13,282 bases of DNA. Origin: an uncultured bacterium. Lineage in GTDB: Bacteria > Patescibacteriota > Patescibacteriia > UBA1558 > GWA2-36-10. Made by a program: the position numbers and the translations under genes. The stretch spans positions 1 to 13,282 of the forward strand of contig CAIRBL010000079.1 of the NCBI GenBank assembly GCA_903876815.1. Reading direction: 5' to 3'. Below, piece by piece: positions 1 to 6,684 of the stretch. Numbering within the stretch: the first letter of the stretch is position 1; the number at the start of each line of letters is the position of its first letter. Under the pieces are notes generated by a model. It was not told where the DNA came from and searched no databases. It was given only the letters and a program-made list of their open reading frames with translations.

Positions 1-706
1 AGACTAACAAAGCCGGCTCCAACATAGTAGACAAATTTTTAGTAGTGTTATCTACTTCTGTTTCATAAAAATCTGCCAGATAATTTAAAGTATCAGCTAA
101 ATTACCAGATCTTTCTCCTACTCTACTCATGCGAGAAACTAAAACTGGAAAATTTTTGTCTTTCAATAAAACATCTGATAAAGCACTACCAGTCAAAACT
201 TGACGATAAATCATGCTAATACGATGCTGATAAAAATCATTTGTCACTGTATCTGCTACAATATTTAGTGCCTGATCAATGGTAATGCCACTACTTAATA
301 AAGAAGACAAAGAACGACAAAAAATAGCCAGATTCATATTTTTGCTAATTTTACCAAAAATAGGAATGTGCAATAAAATAGAATGCAAAACAAAGCGAGG
401 TTTAGTAAAACGTGCTAAAAAACGAATAGCAACAATAAAAAAAACTAAGCTACCAATCAATACTGGCCAATGAGCTATAAAAAAATCTGAACCGGCTATC
501 AAAATCTTAGTGGAAAGTGGCAAATCGGCTTTGAGAGTATCAAAGAAACCAATTAATTTTGGTAAAACAAATATTGCGATGACAGTCATCAAGGCAATAA
601 TGGCAAAAAAAATGACACTAGGATAAAGCATAGCTGCTTTGATTTTGCTACGTAAAGTATAATTTTTTTCTTGTTGAGTAGCGACAATTTCTAAATTTTT
701 TTCTAG
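1..706 (-). pseudogene. pilC: PilC C-terminal part, separated from its start by an in-frame TAG; runs off the window edge
   Basis: This is the continuation, in the same frame, of the pilC gene that starts at 1126. After the TAG at 707-709 the frame is open for 235 codons with no further stop and reads as the rest of a T2SSF-family platform protein. It starts LEKNLEIVATQQEKNY, has a hydrophobic segment AMLYPSVIFFAIIALMTVIA, a second one around HWPVLIGSLVFFIVAI, and then the second T2SSF repeat with FCRSLSSLLSSGITIDQAL and the family signature GERSGNLADTL. It ends near LEPALLV, so only the last transmembrane helix (about 25-30 residues) should lie outside the window. The protein spans the inner membrane and anchors the pilus motor. 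An internal ATG at 629-631 could in principle restart translation, but no ribosome binding site is evident. I consider this a broken gene or a sequence error rather than a separate protein. Confidence 0.8.
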
Positions 707-1126
707 CTAACCACTAGCCTCTCCTGCAGCCACCATATTGATAAACATGGAATCAAAAACTCTTTTTTGTTTTTTTAAAGCGCTAGCCAAAGAATTGCCT
801 TGTTTAACATCAAATAAAATATTACGAATTTTTTTGGCCATCACTGGACTACTTTGTTGCGCTAAAGTATCCAAAGATTCATCAATCGGCATACCTGAAC
901 GAATCATGACAGCCAAATGTTTAGCAAAAATCATTTTATCAATCAAGCGGACTGAGCCAATCGTAATATCAATACCAGCCTTGGTAGGTTTATTAATCTC
1001 TGTCAAAGTCAAAACTGTGCCAAATTTTTCTGACAAATAAGTGCGCGCAGCATCTGCGTCTTTGGCTTCTAGATTGCCAGACACAAGCTTGCCTTGCTGA
1101 TTAGCTATTTTATAAGAAAACCACAT
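707..1126 (-). CDS. pilC: Type IV pilus platform protein PilC, N-terminal fragment (139 aa) ending at a premature TAG
   Basis: PilC (T2SSF family) is the polytopic inner-membrane platform that couples the PilB ATPase to pilin assembly. The fragment shows the usual small N-terminal region (YKIANQQGKLVSGNLEAKDADA) and most of the first T2SSF cytoplasmic repeat, from about residue 65: FAKHLAVMIRSGMPIDESL, the GNSLASAL motif, and the signature start VAAGEASG. The family motif normally continues GE.SG.L...L. Here the variable position is TAG, and the next codons encode LEKNLE, exactly the expected continuation. The start ATG lies 5 nt after the pilB stop and has no Shine-Dalgarno, like most genes here. 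The fragment contains no membrane helix and would not work alone. Full-length PilC is about 400 residues; fragment plus continuation gives about 375 to the window edge, so nothing but the stop looks abnormal. Confidence 0.85.
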   Translation of the reverse strand: MWFSYKIANQQGKLVSGNLEAKDADAARTYLSEKFGTVLTLTEINKPTKAGIDITIGSVRLIDKMIFAKHLAVMIRSGMPIDESLDTLAQQSSPVMAKKIRNILFDVKQGNSLASALKKQKRVFDSMFINMVAAGEASG

Positions 1127-1131
1127 ATTTT

Positions 1132-2817
1132 TTATTGTCGCGTTACTCTTAATATTTCATCTAAAGTTGTTTGGCCAGAAACTACTTTTTCAAACCCATC
1201 TTCTAACATCGTAGTCATGCCTAATTTTTGTCCAGCTACTTTTATTTTATCTGAATCAGCTCGATCAGCTATCAATTCCCTGATACTATCCTCTACTTCC
1301 AAAACTTCAAAAATACCCATACGACCAACGTAGCCAGTGTGATTACATTTGTCACAGCCCTTGCCTTTGTACAAACGAATATCTTTAAGCTTTTCCGTAT
1401 CTAAAAATTTATCCAAATCCACCATTTTTTTCAAATCATTGATTTCTGTTTCGCTCAAAGTATAGCTCACGATACATTTCAAACAAATATGGCGCACCAA
1501 ACGTTGAGCAATCAAAACATTGACAGTGGAAGCAGCCAAAAATGGCTCCACTCCCATATCTAATAACCTAGGCAAAGCAGTCGCTGCATCATTAGTATGT
1601 AAAGTGGAAAGTACCAAATGTCCAGTCATAGCAGAATTGACAGCAATATCAGCTGTTTCCTCATCTCTAATTTCACCCACCATCATAATATCTGGATCTT
1701 GTCTTAAAAGCGATCTTAGACCTTCGGCAAAAGTCAAATTAGTTTTTGGGTTAACTTGAATTTGATTGACACCTTCTAATTCATATTCGACTGGATCCTC
1801 AATCGTACAGATATTCACATCTCTTTTATTAACTATTTTGATTAAAGCATAAAGAGTAGTTGTCTTACCTGAACCTGTGGGGCCAGTGACCAAAATCATG
1901 CCATAAGGACGACTAATTGCTCGTGAAACAATGCCCAAATCACGATTATTCATGCCTAAATCTTCGAGAGTAAACTCCTGACCTTTGGCAGCCAATAAAC
2001 GCATCACTACTTTTTCACCTTTAGTAATCGGCACAATTGAGACTCTAATATCCACCTTATCACCTTCTACCTTAGTCACAATCTTACCGTCTTGCGCGCT
2101 TCTTGTTTCATCAGTTCTAAGTTTTGCCAAAATCTTTAAACGAGTCACAATCAAATTCAAAATGTTTTTTGGCAAAGATAAAACATCATGTAAAATACCG
2201 TCTATCCTAAAACGAATTTTAATTTCTTCTTCTGTGGGTTCAATGTGGATATCAGAGGCATGATTAGTGTAAGCGTAGTTAAATAAATCATCCACCAAGC
2301 TCACCACCGAAATATCCTCTGCCTGTGAACCTTGTGCTCTGACAGCGTGCTCTTGAATTTGGGTAGCATATTCTTGCTGAACAGCTTTGCGATACAAACC
2401 AAAGGCATTCTTTATGTCATAATCAGTTGCATAATATGGAATTACTTGATCGCCAACTTTTTTTTCTAGCATCTTTACCATATCATAATCAAAGGGATTA
2501 TTCATGGCTACTTTCAAACCCTCCTCATCACGACGAAAGGCAATAATTTTTTGCTTACGAGCTACGATTTCTGGCACTAATTTCAACACTTCTAGTTTGA
2601 TTTGTTCTTTAGCTAAATTGACAAAACGAACATGTAAATTATTAGCAATCAACTGACCGATTTCCTCTGCTTTGATTAAATTTTGTTTAATCAAAAAAGT
2701 TACGAAATCTTCTTTTTTCTCTTGGGCTGTTTTAAGACTTGCATCCAAAATCTCTTTTTCAACTAAGCCAACTTTACTAATAATACTGTGTATTTTATTG
2801 TCGGAAATAATAGACAT
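1132..2817 (-). CDS. pilB: Type IV pilus assembly (extension) ATPase PilB / GspE family
   Basis: Cytoplasmic hexameric ATPase that powers pilus extension by acting on PilC. The 561 residues are a full-length family member. Residues 1-150 form the N-terminal MshEN-like region that in relatives binds cyclic-di-GMP or partner proteins; whether this one binds a ligand is not visible. The T2SSE motor follows: Walker A GPTGSGKTT at 312-320, Asp box ICTIEDPVEYE at about 336-346, Walker B region LLRQDPDIMMVGEIRDEETA at 370-389, and His box TGHLVLSTLHTND at 398-410. A tetracysteine zinc site, C445/C448 and C488/C491, is typical of PilB/GspE and absent from the retraction ATPase PilT, which supports the extension assignment. 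No PilT gene is in the window. It sits 19 nt after the zinc-ribbon response regulator and 5 nt before pilC, so it is probably co-transcribed with the chemosensory genes. No Shine-Dalgarno is apparent before the start. Confidence 0.96.
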   Translation of the reverse strand: MSIISDNKIHSIISKVGLVEKEILDASLKTAQEKKEDFVTFLIKQNLIKAEEIGQLIANNLHVRFVNLAKEQIKLEVLKLVPEIVARKQKIIAFRRDEEGLKVAMNNPFDYDMVKMLEKKVGDQVIPYYATDYDIKNAFGLYRKAVQQEYATQIQEHAVRAQGSQAEDISVVSLVDDLFNYAYTNHASDIHIEPTEEEIKIRFRIDGILHDVLSLPKNILNLIVTRLKILAKLRTDETRSAQDGKIVTKVEGDKVDIRVSIVPITKGEKVVMRLLAAKGQEFTLEDLGMNNRDLGIVSRAISRPYGMILVTGPTGSGKTTTLYALIKIVNKRDVNICTIEDPVEYELEGVNQIQVNPKTNLTFAEGLRSLLRQDPDIMMVGEIRDEETADIAVNSAMTGHLVLSTLHTNDAATALPRLLDMGVEPFLAASTVNVLIAQRLVRHICLKCIVSYTLSETEINDLKKMVDLDKFLDTEKLKDIRLYKGKGCDKCNHTGYVGRMGIFEVLEVEDSIRELIADRADSDKIKVAGQKLGMTTMLEDGFEKVVSGQTTLDEILRVTRQ

Positions 2818-2836
2818 AATGATAGTTTACTTTTAT

Positions 2837-3496
2837 TTAATCACTCAATAACTTATAACCACACTTTGGACAAAACTTATAATTTAATTTTAACTTTGCT
2901 CCACAATCTGGACAAAACTGAAAACCAGCTACAGCTGAATTATTATTTTCTGGCCTGTCTGCTACTTGCTCTGTCTTGGTAACTAATTTTTTGGCTACAT
3001 TATTTAATAAACTCGAAGCAGTATTTTCTGCTTCTATTGTTTCTGCTTTAATAGTAGTTTTAGCATCCTGAATAGCCATAGCATGACTTTTAGCTCGCAC
3101 TGTTTTACTAGCGGTGTGGGAATGTAAAATGTTATCTATACTGTTCATGATCACTCCTAGGGTCGTACTATCTTTTACTAAATAATCAACCGCTCCTAAA
3201 TCTAAACCTTTTTGTCTATCAGCTTCTTGACCTAAGTTGGATAAAATAATAACGGGAATGTGCGCAGTTGCTGGATCAGACTGTAATTCTGTCAAAACCT
3301 CGAAACCATTTCTCTTAGGCATAACCATGTCCAAAATAATCAAATCTGGATCAGTGCTACGAGCCTTATCTAAACCATCTTGACCGTCTACTGCCAAAAC
3401 TACATCATAATTATTTTCACTTAACTCAGAATCATAGACTTTACGTAAAAAACTATCATCATCTACAAATAAAATTTTGGGCTTTGATTCACTCAT
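2837..3496 (-). CDS. Response regulator: CheY-like receiver domain, flexible linker and C-terminal zinc ribbon
   Basis: Residues 5-123 are a complete receiver (REC) domain with all activity residues: acidic cluster D12/D13/D14, phospho-acceptor D56 in LIILDMVMPKRNG, S86 at the Thr/Ser switch position, and K108 in DYLVKD. Residues 125-190 are a low-complexity linker rich in Ala, Thr, Lys and Glu. The C-terminus is a four-cysteine zinc ribbon, CPDC at 195-198 and CPKC at 209-212, each followed by Gly. No DNA-binding or enzymatic output domain is visible. The start overlaps the cheA stop by 4 nt (ATGA), with a weak AGGT ribosome binding site at 3502-3505, so it is translationally coupled to its probable kinase. 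It lies just before pilB, so a role in passing the CheA signal to the pilus motor is the simplest reading, but that is inference. Zinc ribbons of this kind usually mediate protein or nucleic-acid contacts; the partner cannot be told from sequence. Confidence 0.93.
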   Translation of the reverse strand: MSESKPKILFVDDDSFLRKVYDSELSENNYDVVLAVDGQDGLDKARSTDPDLIILDMVMPKRNGFEVLTELQSDPATAHIPVIILSNLGQEADRQKGLDLGAVDYLVKDSTTLGVIMNSIDNILHSHTASKTVRAKSHAMAIQDAKTTIKAETIEAENTASSLLNNVAKKLVTKTEQVADRPENNNSAVAGFQFCPDCGAKLKLNYKFCPKCGYKLLSD

Positions 3497-5064
3497 AATT
3501 GACCTAGTAAACTATATAAATCTAAAACTAAGACTACTTGCCCATCAGACGCCACCGCCACATTGGCAATGTGAGGATGGTTTTGCAAAATTTTTGGCTG
3601 CCTCTTTACCACCACCTCTTCTTCATTCATATGCTGTGGCACCGCTAACAACATAGTTTGATGATCAAATTTTAATAAAATTAAGTTTTGTGTTACTAAA
3701 GATAAATTAGCGCCAATCAATTCCCGAAAAGAAACCAAAGGATATTTAACTTGTTTATAAGTATAAACTTCTTTGGAACCAAAACTCTCTGGCTTACTTA
3801 AACGAATGACTTTATCCACACTGCTTAAAGGCACAGCTAGTAAATAATCTCCTAAACGAAAAATAAGAGCTCGAAAAACCGAACTTGTCAAAGGCAAAGA
3901 GATAACAAAACGAGCGCCGTGCCCTTTTGAACTATTAAGAATAATCTGCCCATTCAAATCATCCACTCTTTGTTTGACTAAGCTCAAGCCAACTCCTCGA
4001 CCACTATTTAAAGTTACTAGATTTTTGGTAGAAAATTTATTGTTAAATAACAAATTTTTTATCTGTTTATCTGACATTTTATTAGCTTCTTTGGAGCTAA
4101 TAATTTTCTTATCAACTGATAATTTTTGTACTTGTTGCCAATCAATGCCGTGACCATTATCCGCTACCGTAAGCTTGATTTGGTCTTCGGCTAATTCTAA
4201 ACTAACGATAATTTGTCCATTCTTTTGTTTTTGATCAATACCATGAACAACTGCATTACGTAAAAGCTGAATAATAATATCCATTAAATCATCCAAAATC
4301 GACTTATCTAAACTTAAATTATTGTCTTCTAAAATCAAATCTACTTTTTTACCCTCTTCTTGAGCTAATTGCCTGACTAAGCGTGGTAAAGGAGTAAAAA
4401 TTTGATTCACTGGTAATAATCTTAATTCTGTCACTTCCCTTCTTAAGTCGCTGATTATTTTATCAATATTAAAACAAGATTTCAAAACTGCATCCGAAGC
4501 TGTTTTTTTCAAAGCACCACTGATATTTAATTTAGCAATAGAAAGATTATCTACAATTCTTTGAATTTTATCTAAACGGTGAGTGGGCACAACTATTTCC
4601 AAAGGCGTACGAAAAAAAGATCGAGAATGATTTAGCTCGCCAAATAAATTGTCTTTGGGTAAAACTTTCTTTATTTTTTTACTTGCTTTAGAACTTAAGG
4701 CATTTGTAAAAATTTTCTGCTGTGCCGACCAAGATATTTCTTTTCCTGAATTAGCCAAAGAATTAAAATTATCTTGTAATTTCTGTAAAAAATTAAATAA
4801 AATATTAATTATACTTGGTGTGACTACCAAAGATTTTTGTAAAATTGCATAAAAAACATCTTCTACCATATGCAAAATCTGGCTAGTTTTCTGATAATCC
4901 ATAGTAGCCGCTGCGCCTTTAGCAGCGTGTAATAAATTTAAAATGTCTTCCAAAACATAGCTATCTTCAGGCTTTTTTTCCCAAGCCAAAAATAAAGCTG
5001 ACATTTTTTTTAATTGGTCAAAACTAGTCTCTAAATAAAAATCTTGGTATTTCTCTTTATTCAT
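3493..5064 (-). CDS. cheA: CheA-type chemosensory histidine kinase (Hpt, dimerisation, HATPase, CheW-like domains)
   Basis: Cytoplasmic kinase that phosphorylates itself on a histidine and passes the phosphate to a response regulator under control of receptor and CheW. Domain order over 523 residues: an Hpt (P1) domain at 1-105 with phospho-site H46 in LLHAAKGAA; a linker at 106-150 with no recognisable P2 domain; dimerisation helices (P3) at about 155-215, including VTELRLLPV; the ATPase domain (P4) at about 216-393 with N box N270 and H274 in RNAVVHG, DNGHG at 302-306, FST at 344-346 and GRGVG at 355-359; and a CheW-like P5 domain at about 395-523. All residues needed for catalysis appear present. 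It has one Hpt only, unlike the multi-Hpt ChpA of Pseudomonas, and is shorter than E. coli CheA (654 aa). The start overlaps the cheW end by 8 nt, and its stop overlaps the response regulator start by 4 nt. Confidence 0.94.
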   Translation of the reverse strand: MNKEKYQDFYLETSFDQLKKMSALFLAWEKKPEDSYVLEDILNLLHAAKGAAATMDYQKTSQILHMVEDVFYAILQKSLVVTPSIINILFNFLQKLQDNFNSLANSGKEISWSAQQKIFTNALSSKASKKIKKVLPKDNLFGELNHSRSFFRTPLEIVVPTHRLDKIQRIVDNLSIAKLNISGALKKTASDAVLKSCFNIDKIISDLRREVTELRLLPVNQIFTPLPRLVRQLAQEEGKKVDLILEDNNLSLDKSILDDLMDIIIQLLRNAVVHGIDQKQKNGQIIVSLELAEDQIKLTVADNGHGIDWQQVQKLSVDKKIISSKEANKMSDKQIKNLLFNNKFSTKNLVTLNSGRGVGLSLVKQRVDDLNGQIILNSSKGHGARFVISLPLTSSVFRALIFRLGDYLLAVPLSSVDKVIRLSKPESFGSKEVYTYKQVKYPLVSFRELIGANLSLVTQNLILLKFDHQTMLLAVPQHMNEEEVVVKRQPKILQNHPHIANVAVASDGQVVLVLDLYSLLGQL

Positions 5065-5425
5065 GAAAATTTAATGTTTTTAAAATTTCATCCAGTGATA
5101 AAATTTTAATTTTATTTTTTTGTAAAAAAGATCTTTCTACTATTTCCAATATCTGATCGACTAAATAAGCATAATAATGATTTTCATACCTTAATAAAAC
5201 TGCTTGTTTGTGACCAACTTTATCCTTGATAGATAAAATCTTGGCGGTATTCAAAACCGTCACAATATGTCCATCATAATAGGTCAAACCAGCAATATTT
5301 GCATTCACCATAGGAACGGGACTCAAATTTTGTATAGCAAAAACTTGATGACTATCAAAAATCGGCACAGCGCATGTCTGCTGATTTAAAGAAAAAATGA
5401 TAAATTTTTCATCTTTTTTCAACAT
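5057..5425 (-). CDS. cheW: CheW-like adaptor protein
   Basis: Small cytoplasmic coupling protein that links the receptor tip to the P5 domain of CheA. At 122 residues it is a single CheW domain, a little short for the family (usually 140-170). Recognisable features are the opening strand KFIIFSLNQQTCAVPI, the motif PVPMVNANIAGLTYYDGHIVTVLN (commonly P.vp..i.Gl.n.RG.ivpvidl in the family, with the Arg-Gly here Asp-Gly), and the second half AVLLRYENHYYAYLVDQILEIVE. The usual Arg of the RG pair, which helps receptor and kinase contact in model CheW proteins, appears replaced by Asp; this is from a by-eye alignment. It begins 2 nt after the receptor stop and overlaps cheA by 8 nt, an arrangement that supports joint production of an array. 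No Shine-Dalgarno is visible. Confidence 0.88.
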   Translation of the reverse strand: MLKKDEKFIIFSLNQQTCAVPIFDSHQVFAIQNLSPVPMVNANIAGLTYYDGHIVTVLNTAKILSIKDKVGHKQAVLLRYENHYYAYLVDQILEIVERSFLQKNKIKILSLDEILKTLNFHE

Positions 5426-5427
5426 AA

Positions 5428-6567
5428 CTAATCTTTTTCTACAATTTGAGATAAATTATTGACCGCATCACTCAAAGAATTGAATGATCGTTTTAAAACC
5501 TTTAGAGTATTACTTTGCTTGTCTGATAGTTGACTCACTAATTCTGCTTCTTTGACTAAATTTTTAGCAGCTAAATCTAAATCATTCATCGTCATGCTTA
5601 CTTCCTCCACAGAATACTTAGTGGCTTGCGCTTCACCACTAATCAAAGTAACATTTTGGCCAATCTGTTTACTACCTTTAGTAATTTTGGTTAAAAATTG
5701 AATAGTTTGAGAAATCACCCCAATATTTTGATCTGTTTCTTTGAGCTCGAAACTTGCTGTCTGCTTGGTTTGTTTGATTTGAGTTTGCATATTTTCTACA
5801 AATTTCTGAATACCCAAGGCCGCTTCCTGACTAATCACATTGAGCTGTCTAATCTGATGCACAAGGGCTTGAAATTCTAAAGAAGTATTAGTCTTTGAAG
5901 CTTCGATAGAGGCATTTAAAGTCAAAAAATGCGCTTCATTAGCCATAAAACTAACTCTTTCAGCTACTTGCGAAACCTGATCAGCATAAGAACTCAAAGC
6001 TTGGGTTAATTTCTGATTCTCAGTAGATAAATGTTTTACAGCGACTAGACTACTTAAGGCTTTTTCTGCTTTTTGACCACTTTCATCTACCAAATTATCT
6101 ATTTGTTTGGTATTTTCTTCAGTAGTACTAATTTTTTGATTAATTTGCTCCAAAGATTGCACTATATTAAAAATAGCCTTATAACCACTATTTACTCCCT
6201 TTTGTTGAGATTTGGCCTTAGTAAATAAACTTAAAGCAATCTGTCTGTTGGTTTTATTAGCCTCGGCCAAATTAATCATTGATTTTTCTAGGGTATTTAT
6301 AACTTTAGCAAAATCATCTAAAGAAACCTGCACGGGCTTAGTAATCAAATAAGAAAAACGACGAGCCGCTGCCATAGCCAAAATCAAAACTAAAGCTGAG
6401 GTAGAAAAAACGCTAAACAAAATGTTATTTAAAAAAGCATTATGAAATATGATGTTATCTGGCTGTAGTTTAAAAAGGGTAAAAAACAATAGCGCCATAG
6501 GTAAAATAGCCGCTAATAAAAACCAGTAAATAAATTTTAAATACATTTTTGTCTCTGCTAAACGCAT
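5428..6567 (-). CDS. Methyl-accepting chemotaxis-like receptor without an extracytoplasmic sensor domain
   Basis: Inner-membrane receptor that should seed the CheW/CheA array. Two membrane helices (about 10-32 and 48-68) are joined by only about 15 residues, so there is no ligand-binding domain outside the cell. A short HAMP-like stretch may follow (70-100); the rest to 379 is predicted coiled coil of the MCP signalling type. The hairpin tip is recognisable but worn: EAHFLTLNASIEASKTN at 211-227, then FQALVHQIRQLN. Canonical receptors have LLALNA.IEAARAGE.G.GFAVVA.EVR.LA, so the LNA.IEA core and the IR.L pattern are kept while the RAGE-G turn is lost. The first ATG (6567) is used; a second at 6544-6546 (Met8) lies right before helix 1 and is equally possible, since neither has a Shine-Dalgarno. 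First gene of the operon, with a probable promoter just upstream. It ends with TAG. Confidence 0.85.
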   Translation of the reverse strand: MRLAETKMYLKFIYWFLLAAILPMALLFFTLFKLQPDNIIFHNAFLNNILFSVFSTSALVLILAMAAARRFSYLITKPVQVSLDDFAKVINTLEKSMINLAEANKTNRQIALSLFTKAKSQQKGVNSGYKAIFNIVQSLEQINQKISTTEENTKQIDNLVDESGQKAEKALSSLVAVKHLSTENQKLTQALSSYADQVSQVAERVSFMANEAHFLTLNASIEASKTNTSLEFQALVHQIRQLNVISQEAALGIQKFVENMQTQIKQTKQTASFELKETDQNIGVISQTIQFLTKITKGSKQIGQNVTLISGEAQATKYSVEEVSMTMNDLDLAAKNLVKEAELVSQLSDKQSNTLKVLKRSFNSLSDAVNNLSQIVEKD

Positions 6568-6615
6568 GACTAAAAAATTTTATTTTTGTTATTTGTATTT
6601 TTGTTTTTTAGACTC

Positions 6616-6641
6616 AAAAAAGAGTACTAAAATACTCTTTT
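6616..6641 (-). terminator. Rho-independent terminator for the Wzy-type gene pair
   Basis: A perfect 9-bp inverted repeat, AAAAGAGTA and TACTCTTTT, with a 6-nt loop. On the minus strand the 3' arm runs into six T residues. It lies about 44 nt beyond the TAG stop of the gene at 6685-8544, the right place to end that transcript. The stem is short and AT-rich with few G-C pairs, so efficiency may be modest. On the plus strand the T run is weaker (TTTTATT), and no plus-strand gene ends here. Confidence 0.7.
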
Positions 6642-6650
6642 ATTATAACA
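6642..6650 (-). promoter_or_regulatory. Extended -10 promoter for the chemosensory-pilus operon
   Basis: On the minus strand the sequence reads TGTTATAAT, a full match to the extended -10 element TGnTATAAT. No good -35 box is seen at 16-18 bp upstream, which is normal for extended -10 promoters. Transcription would start near 6635, about 68 nt before the receptor ATG at 6567. The predicted start falls inside the terminator hairpin, so the new transcript would lack the 5' arm and not fold into the terminator. The assignment is by sequence match only. Confidence 0.5.
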
Positions 6651-6684
6651 CGTTTATAAAATTTATAGAATAGTTAAAAGGCTA

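Noticed and set aside
707..709. TAG in pilC read as a sense codon (alternative code or pyrrolysine).
   Set aside because: TAG ends the receptor gene and the downstream Wzy-type gene at expected lengths, and TGA ends cheA, so the standard code fits. No pyrrolysine machinery is in view.
738..1040. Open frame on the plus strand opposite pilC.
   Set aside because: It is the complement of conserved PilC coding sequence, with no recognisable domain and no ribosome binding site.
1985..2263. Open frame on the plus strand opposite pilB; similar ones at 279-473, 1094-1333, 1520-1759, 2788-2982, 4649-4852 and 5698-5880.
   Set aside because: All mirror well-conserved minus-strand genes and show no family motif of their own.
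1132..2817. Assignment as retraction ATPase PilT.
   Set aside because: The MshEN-like N-terminal region, the tetracysteine zinc site and the 561-residue length fit PilB/GspE and not the shorter PilT.
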